This document shows positions 60,401 to 64,000 of a stretch of 64,000 nucleotides of DNA, in pieces (position 1 is the stretch's first letter; the number at the start of each line of letters is the position of its first letter). The notes under the pieces were generated by a model. It did not search any database. It saw only the letters and a program-made list of their open reading frames with translations, and was not told the origin of the DNA. Source of the stretch: Medicago truncatula (lineage: Eukaryota > Streptophyta > Magnoliopsida > Fabales > Fabaceae); NCBI RefSeq assembly GCF_003473485.1, contig NC_053045.1, forward strand, positions 51,688,494 through 51,752,493, read 5' to 3'. A program made the position numbers and the translations under genes.

Positions 60401-62368
60401 TGGAAATAGTGGAAGCGGTGGATAAGAAATGTAAATCTATGAAGCATGGTGATGATAGAAGTGTGGTTAAACACATAGTTAAAATACAAATTACAAACAA
60501 TATATACTATTTTTTTGTTTATCATAATTAATGTTTTTTTTTTCTTTTTCTCACCATGTTTTTACAACAACAATGGTTGTAATTTACTCAAAATTTTTAA
60601 TTTTTTATATTAACGTACCCATATCTTCATTTTTCTAAATTTGCCATATTTCGTACAGTACTTGTACCTGTACCTATGCTTCATAAGGCTTTTCTCATTT
60701 CCTCCTCACTCTATTGGCTTGTTTTGGTACTCTGTATGATTTTCTGGTGTGTACATTTCTTAGAACCACATCACACACAAGTGTAGTGTTTATCAACATA
60801 TGATGGTTTTCTGTTGTAAACAGCACAAGACCATTGATAGTGTGCTTGCACGAGGGGAGAAGCTGGACAGTTTAGTTGAGAAGAGTTCTGATTTGAGTGC
60901 AGCATCGCAGGTAAGTAATACAGCTCCTGTTTTATAACTTCGCCTATGGGATTGCCTGTGATTCCGTGAATGCATATGTGTACATTCAGGCATCTGTTAT
61001 TTCTGCATCTCTTCTTGTTTTCCGTTACTAGAGCTTTGGTCTATGTGGGTGGTTATGGTATTCATTAAGCATGTATAATGAAGATTGTATTTTGCTCCTA
61101 TGATTAATCATTAGTGACATTGCTGGTTAAGTTTTTGGCAATGCTTTTATTTAAGTGATCACAGGAAATAAATCATATTAAGAACATGCAGCAAGCAAAT
61201 AGGAGATTTTTTTTTTTTAAATAGACTTTGTGCTATCTGTCTTTCTGAGTCTATCTGCATCAGAATGTGCTCTCATATAAGCTGGTAATAATATATCACC
61301 TCTAAGGATACAGGGTTATAAATGTTGCCCAGGAGTCAAGAGACTATGCATTCTTGTTTTAAACTCATCGTATTATTCGTCGTATGATGAATATACTGAT
61401 AGGACTAATTTCTATCTGAACAAGAGAGAATGCAATGTTAATAAAAACTAGAAGAAAAGTGCAATAAATGCAAGAGCAAATGCTTCCAGCCAAGGTGAAC
61501 ACCTATAGATCCAAGTTACAAGCCCAAAAATGAGATGAACGCCATCTCTGACTTCAGATCTGTTGCCTGTGTCCCTTAACTATCCCTCCAATTTGCCGTG
61601 TACATGGTAGTTTCACTTCTAAAAGATAGATCCAAGTTACAGGCCCAAAAATGAGAACAACGCCATCTCTGACTTCAGCTCTGATTTGTGTGTCTCTTAA
61701 CCATCCCTCCAATTCTCCGTGTACATGATAATTCCACTCCTAAAAGGTAGCATTGATCCCCATAACCCGAGCATTAGAGTCTTGTTGGGCCCTTTCCAAT
61801 TTATTACCAATATACTCCAGAAACCTATCAATACCACCTGCCTGAAAAGTATCTTGAAATGCAGTGCTTCAAGGGACTTGGCAATGTCACCAACATTGAT
61901 TATCAGGTAGTGTCAAATCTTAATTCTTCAGCAACAACTCATACTTTAGAATGAAATCATTAGCAACCAGCCAAACACACAAGCGTCTAGTGTGCATTCT
62001 TAATACCGTATGGAAATTGAAATTTGTTATCTGGTCCTTGCTTTTATTGCCTTTTTGGTTATATAAGGTTGTCTATCATCATTTATGCATCTAATGATTT
62101 CAATCTTCTCTTTTTCAGTATTTAATTATTTCTGTTTTGGTTGTTAAATCATGATTCTATTTATTTTATTCATTATATAAAGAAGTATGATTTATATTGA
62201 ATACCATAGTTGGTTGCATTTCAAGAAGAGGAATTCTGAGTTAACTATTAATTGAAATTTGTTTCCCACTTACTTCGCTGAGCTGACACAATTATATGAT
62301 TTTGGCATTTGAAACAGATGTTCTACAAACAGGCCAAAAAAACCAACCAGTGCTGTACAATATTGTAA
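57412..62368 (+). CDS. YKT6: YKT6-type R-SNARE (longin domain, prenylated)
   Basis: Six exons: 57412-57604, 58065-58162, 59418-59522, 59696-59761, 60824-60910, 62318-62368; 199 aa, the usual length. The longin domain (about 1-125) begins MKITALLVLK and includes HAYNRNGLCAVGFMDDHYP and SAFSLLNQVLDEY. The SNARE motif (about 136-196) contains LLKIQRELDETKIILHKTID, the zero-layer Arg in LARGEKLD, and SLVEKSSDL. It ends CCTIL: Cys196 is the CAAX prenylation site, and Cys195 is the palmitoylation site in known YKT6. The protein acts in ER-Golgi, vacuolar and autophagic membrane fusion. Exon 3 ends CAG followed by GCATGT: the intron uses a GC donor, because the nearby GT would create an immediate stop. 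Introns 4 and 5 carry repeats. Confidence 0.95.
58415..58468 (+). mobile_element. RTE-type LINE or SINE 3' end
   Basis: TAGCCGACCCCATTTAGTGGGATAAGGCTT followed by (GTT)n matches the conserved 3' tail I associate with plant RTE-clade LINEs and their SINEs. It lies in YKT6 intron 2. Only the tail is recognisable. Confidence 0.5.
60208..60694. mobile_element. hAT-like element in YKT6 intron 4
   Basis: GGCTTTTC occurs at 60208-60215 and 60687-60694, an 8-bp duplication typical of hAT. The enclosed 471 bp has inverted ends around TGAAGCATGGGTAC and GTACCTATGCTTCA. The next inner segments are also related (CTTCTAAAATGG against CATTTTTCTAAATTTGCCAT). Non-coding. Confidence 0.65.
61507..61748. repeat. 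Tandem duplication, period 121 bp, in YKT6 intron 5
   Basis: The block starting AGATCCAAGTTACA(A/G)GCCCA at 61507 is repeated at 61628. Both contain ACGCCATCTCTGACTTCAG, ATCCCTCCAATT and GTGTACATG. The copies differ at scattered bases, so the duplication is not recent. Confidence 0.85.
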
Positions 62369-63199
62369 GCTTTAAAGACCGTCCGTATTATGCGAGCTCG
62401 CCTGAATCCTGTTCCGACTTTGATGTTGTTGGATAGGGTGAAAATAGCTTCATATGTCTATATCACTCTACATTGTTTGTTTTGTGAAATTCTCTTCCCG
62501 ATATATGTATTGCAGATGGGACCGAAATATTGGCCAAAGGTCTTAACAATGTTGTCAAATTAACATTCACATTTACCTGGTTTGAGATGCTTACTATGAT
62601 AAATTATAGTGCTTTGCATATATAATTGTTTTTATGAAACCATTCTAGTTAATTTGTATTGGATATTGTCACGTGCGCTCATCTATCATGCTGTCTGTTA
62701 TGATTAGAGTGAATCATCAACTTCGTCCTTGAATTTTTACGGGTCGGTCAACTTCGTCCCTCAATTATGCGAAATATCAATTTAATCCCTAAATTTGTTA
62801 AATGTCAATCAAGTTAGTCCTTCAGTTCAAACGGAACGTTAACGGGGCTGACGTGGCCGTTAACCTCTCACATGTCAGATGCCACGTAGGTAGGGACTAA
62901 TTTGGCCGATAATGACCTAAATTTTCAAGGACTAAGTTGATTGAATTTCAGGAAATTGCTCTTCTTCCTCAACGGCCCTCTTCCTTCTCCAACGACTATT
63001 TCTTCGCCAAATATATAAAATTGGAACCCTAATTTTACAATGTGTAATCTACACTCCAAAATCTCCAAATTTTCTTCCAATAATTAAGGGTCACGTTCTT
63101 CCCCAATCAAAAAATTGCAAACCCTAATTTTTTTAATTGAATCTGAAAACCAAAATCTGCAAAATTCATTCAAGCAAAACTGTTGAAATTGAATCTAAA
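62369..63199. other. 3' flank of YKT6, then repeat-derived sequence
   Basis: About 250 bp of YKT6 3' UTR and flank come first. From about 62720, phrases such as ACTTCGTCCCTCAATTATG and TTAATCCCTAAATTTG, then GGGACTAATTTGGCC and AAGGACTAAGTTG on the inverted sense, mark the terminal part of a repeat. The leader of the GRF-type pseudogene follows (62960-63199, CCAAATATATAAAA TATA-like at about 63008). Confidence 0.55.
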
Positions 63200-63541
63200 A
63201 TGATGGGAGGTGGTCATATGGGCAAAAGGAGCTATCAAAGTCAAGCTTCATCTTCATCCTCCATGTTTAATGGTGATGTGAGAGTGCTTGAATGTTGTGT
63301 GGGTTGATGAAGCTGAAGAACTAAGTTACTTTAAAAACAATGGAATTTGTGCTGCTCATGGAAGAAAGACAAGAATGATGGAGAAGGTTCAGTCCATGCT
63401 TAAGGCTAAGGAAAGTGGCAATGACGAGGTTTGGAGGGCAAGGTTGATGGAAAGTGAGCTTAGGGTGATTAAGTTTATGATAGTTATAATCTGCTTGTTT
63501 GAGTTTTGCAACATGCTAATGTATATTTCTAAGGTTGTGTA
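63200..63541 (+). pseudogene. GRF-zinc-finger type protein, internally deleted
   Basis: The ATG at 63200 opens MMGGGHMGKRSYQSQASSSS, then DVRVLECCVG and a stop (63304-63306). One frame over, from 63288, the sequence continues VVWVDEAEELSYF and an ELRVIKFMIVIICLFEF hydrophobic tail to the stop at 63541. Short plant GRF proteins run from a Ser-rich head through the Cys/His GRF core to W-V/L-D-E, a charged coil and a hydrophobic tail. Here the head meets WVDE almost at once, so the zinc-binding core is deleted with loss of frame. These genes are very repetitive in legumes and often sit inside repeat units. Function lost, or at most a small tail-anchored peptide. Confidence 0.65.
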
Positions 63542-64000
63542 AAGTTTTAATGATTTTACCATGAAAAGAGGTTGAAGATGAATGAAATGTTGCATATCTA
63601 TTATAATTTTACCATCAGATTAGTCCCTGAATTATTTGTGTTACTATCAAATCGATCCCTGAATTATTTTAAAAACCATAAAAAAAGTCCCTAAATTATA
63701 TTAACAGAAATCAAGTTGATCATTGAGGCATAAATTTGCAGAACAACATAAAAAAGGCAGTAGATACCAATCAAAATAGTAATAAGTCATAACTAAATGA
63801 TAAAAACATGAAAACGAAAATCATAAAAACGGAAAAAATATGGGCGAAAACGAACAGAGAAAAAGGAGAAGAAGATGAACGAAGTTACTTTCAAAACAGA
63901 CGAAATCTTCCTTCAAAAATGCAATCTTGATTGCCGGAGAGGATGATGATCTTGGAGAAGTGAAAATGGAGGGAAGAAGAACAGACAGGACTTAGTGGAT
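63542..64000. other. Repeat-derived flank at window end
   Basis: ATTAGTCCCTGAATTATTTG and ATCGATCCCTGAATTATTTT (63619-63675) resemble the phrases at 62740-62820 and may be the other side of the same repeat. The last 150 bp is A/G-rich with no gene visible before the window ends. Confidence 0.45.

Overview
The window is plant nuclear DNA, very AT-rich, with intron-rich genes separated by long stretches full of small transposable elements. Protein content (an RGI/SKM-type receptor kinase, a neprosin-domain protein, a PUX10-like UBX protein, chloroplast-type CRAL-TRIO proteins, a SOUL haem-binding protein, an apyrase 7-like enzyme, YKT6) is that of a dicot. The types of SINE, TRIM and MITE seen resemble those I know from papilionoid legumes such as Medicago. 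The legume placement is inference.

Layout. 1-1638: 3' part of a receptor-like kinase. 1.6-11.4 kb: no gene, but a SINE with a 17-bp target duplication, a PIF-type MITE and a 1.1-kb near-perfect foldback. 11.4-15.0 kb (minus): seven-exon neprosin-domain gene with two GC-AG introns. 17.0-18.6 kb: 5'-truncated LINE. 18.8-30.8 kb: gene-free, with two MULE-type elements carrying perfect 9-bp target duplications, a TRIM retrotransposon and more SINEs. 31.2-33.1 kb: UBX-domain gene. 33.4-39.3 kb: MITEs and a decayed MULE transposase bracketed by arrays of one ~180-bp tandem repeat. 39.5-47.0 kb: tandem pair of CRAL-TRIO genes with identical exon phases, separated by a decayed Ty1-copia fragment and a MULE MITE; the second copy carries a TRIM in intron 2. 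48.3-48.9 kb: intronless SOUL gene. 50.5-53.5 kb (minus): two-exon apyrase. 57.4-62.4 kb: six-exon YKT6 SNARE gene with another GC-AG intron and a hAT-like element in intron 4. 62.7-64 kb: repeat-derived DNA with a broken GRF-zinc-finger type gene.

The genes are independent housekeeping or signalling loci, with no operon or cluster logic beyond the CRAL-TRIO duplication. Exon boundaries were set by hand from GT/GC-AG sites, reading phase and recalled family alignments. I found no tRNA, rRNA or CRISPR feature. I saw no clear evidence for a new gene system. The most unusual structures are the foldback at 8.9-10.0 kb, the array-bracketed MULE at 36-38.7 kb and the three GC-AG introns.
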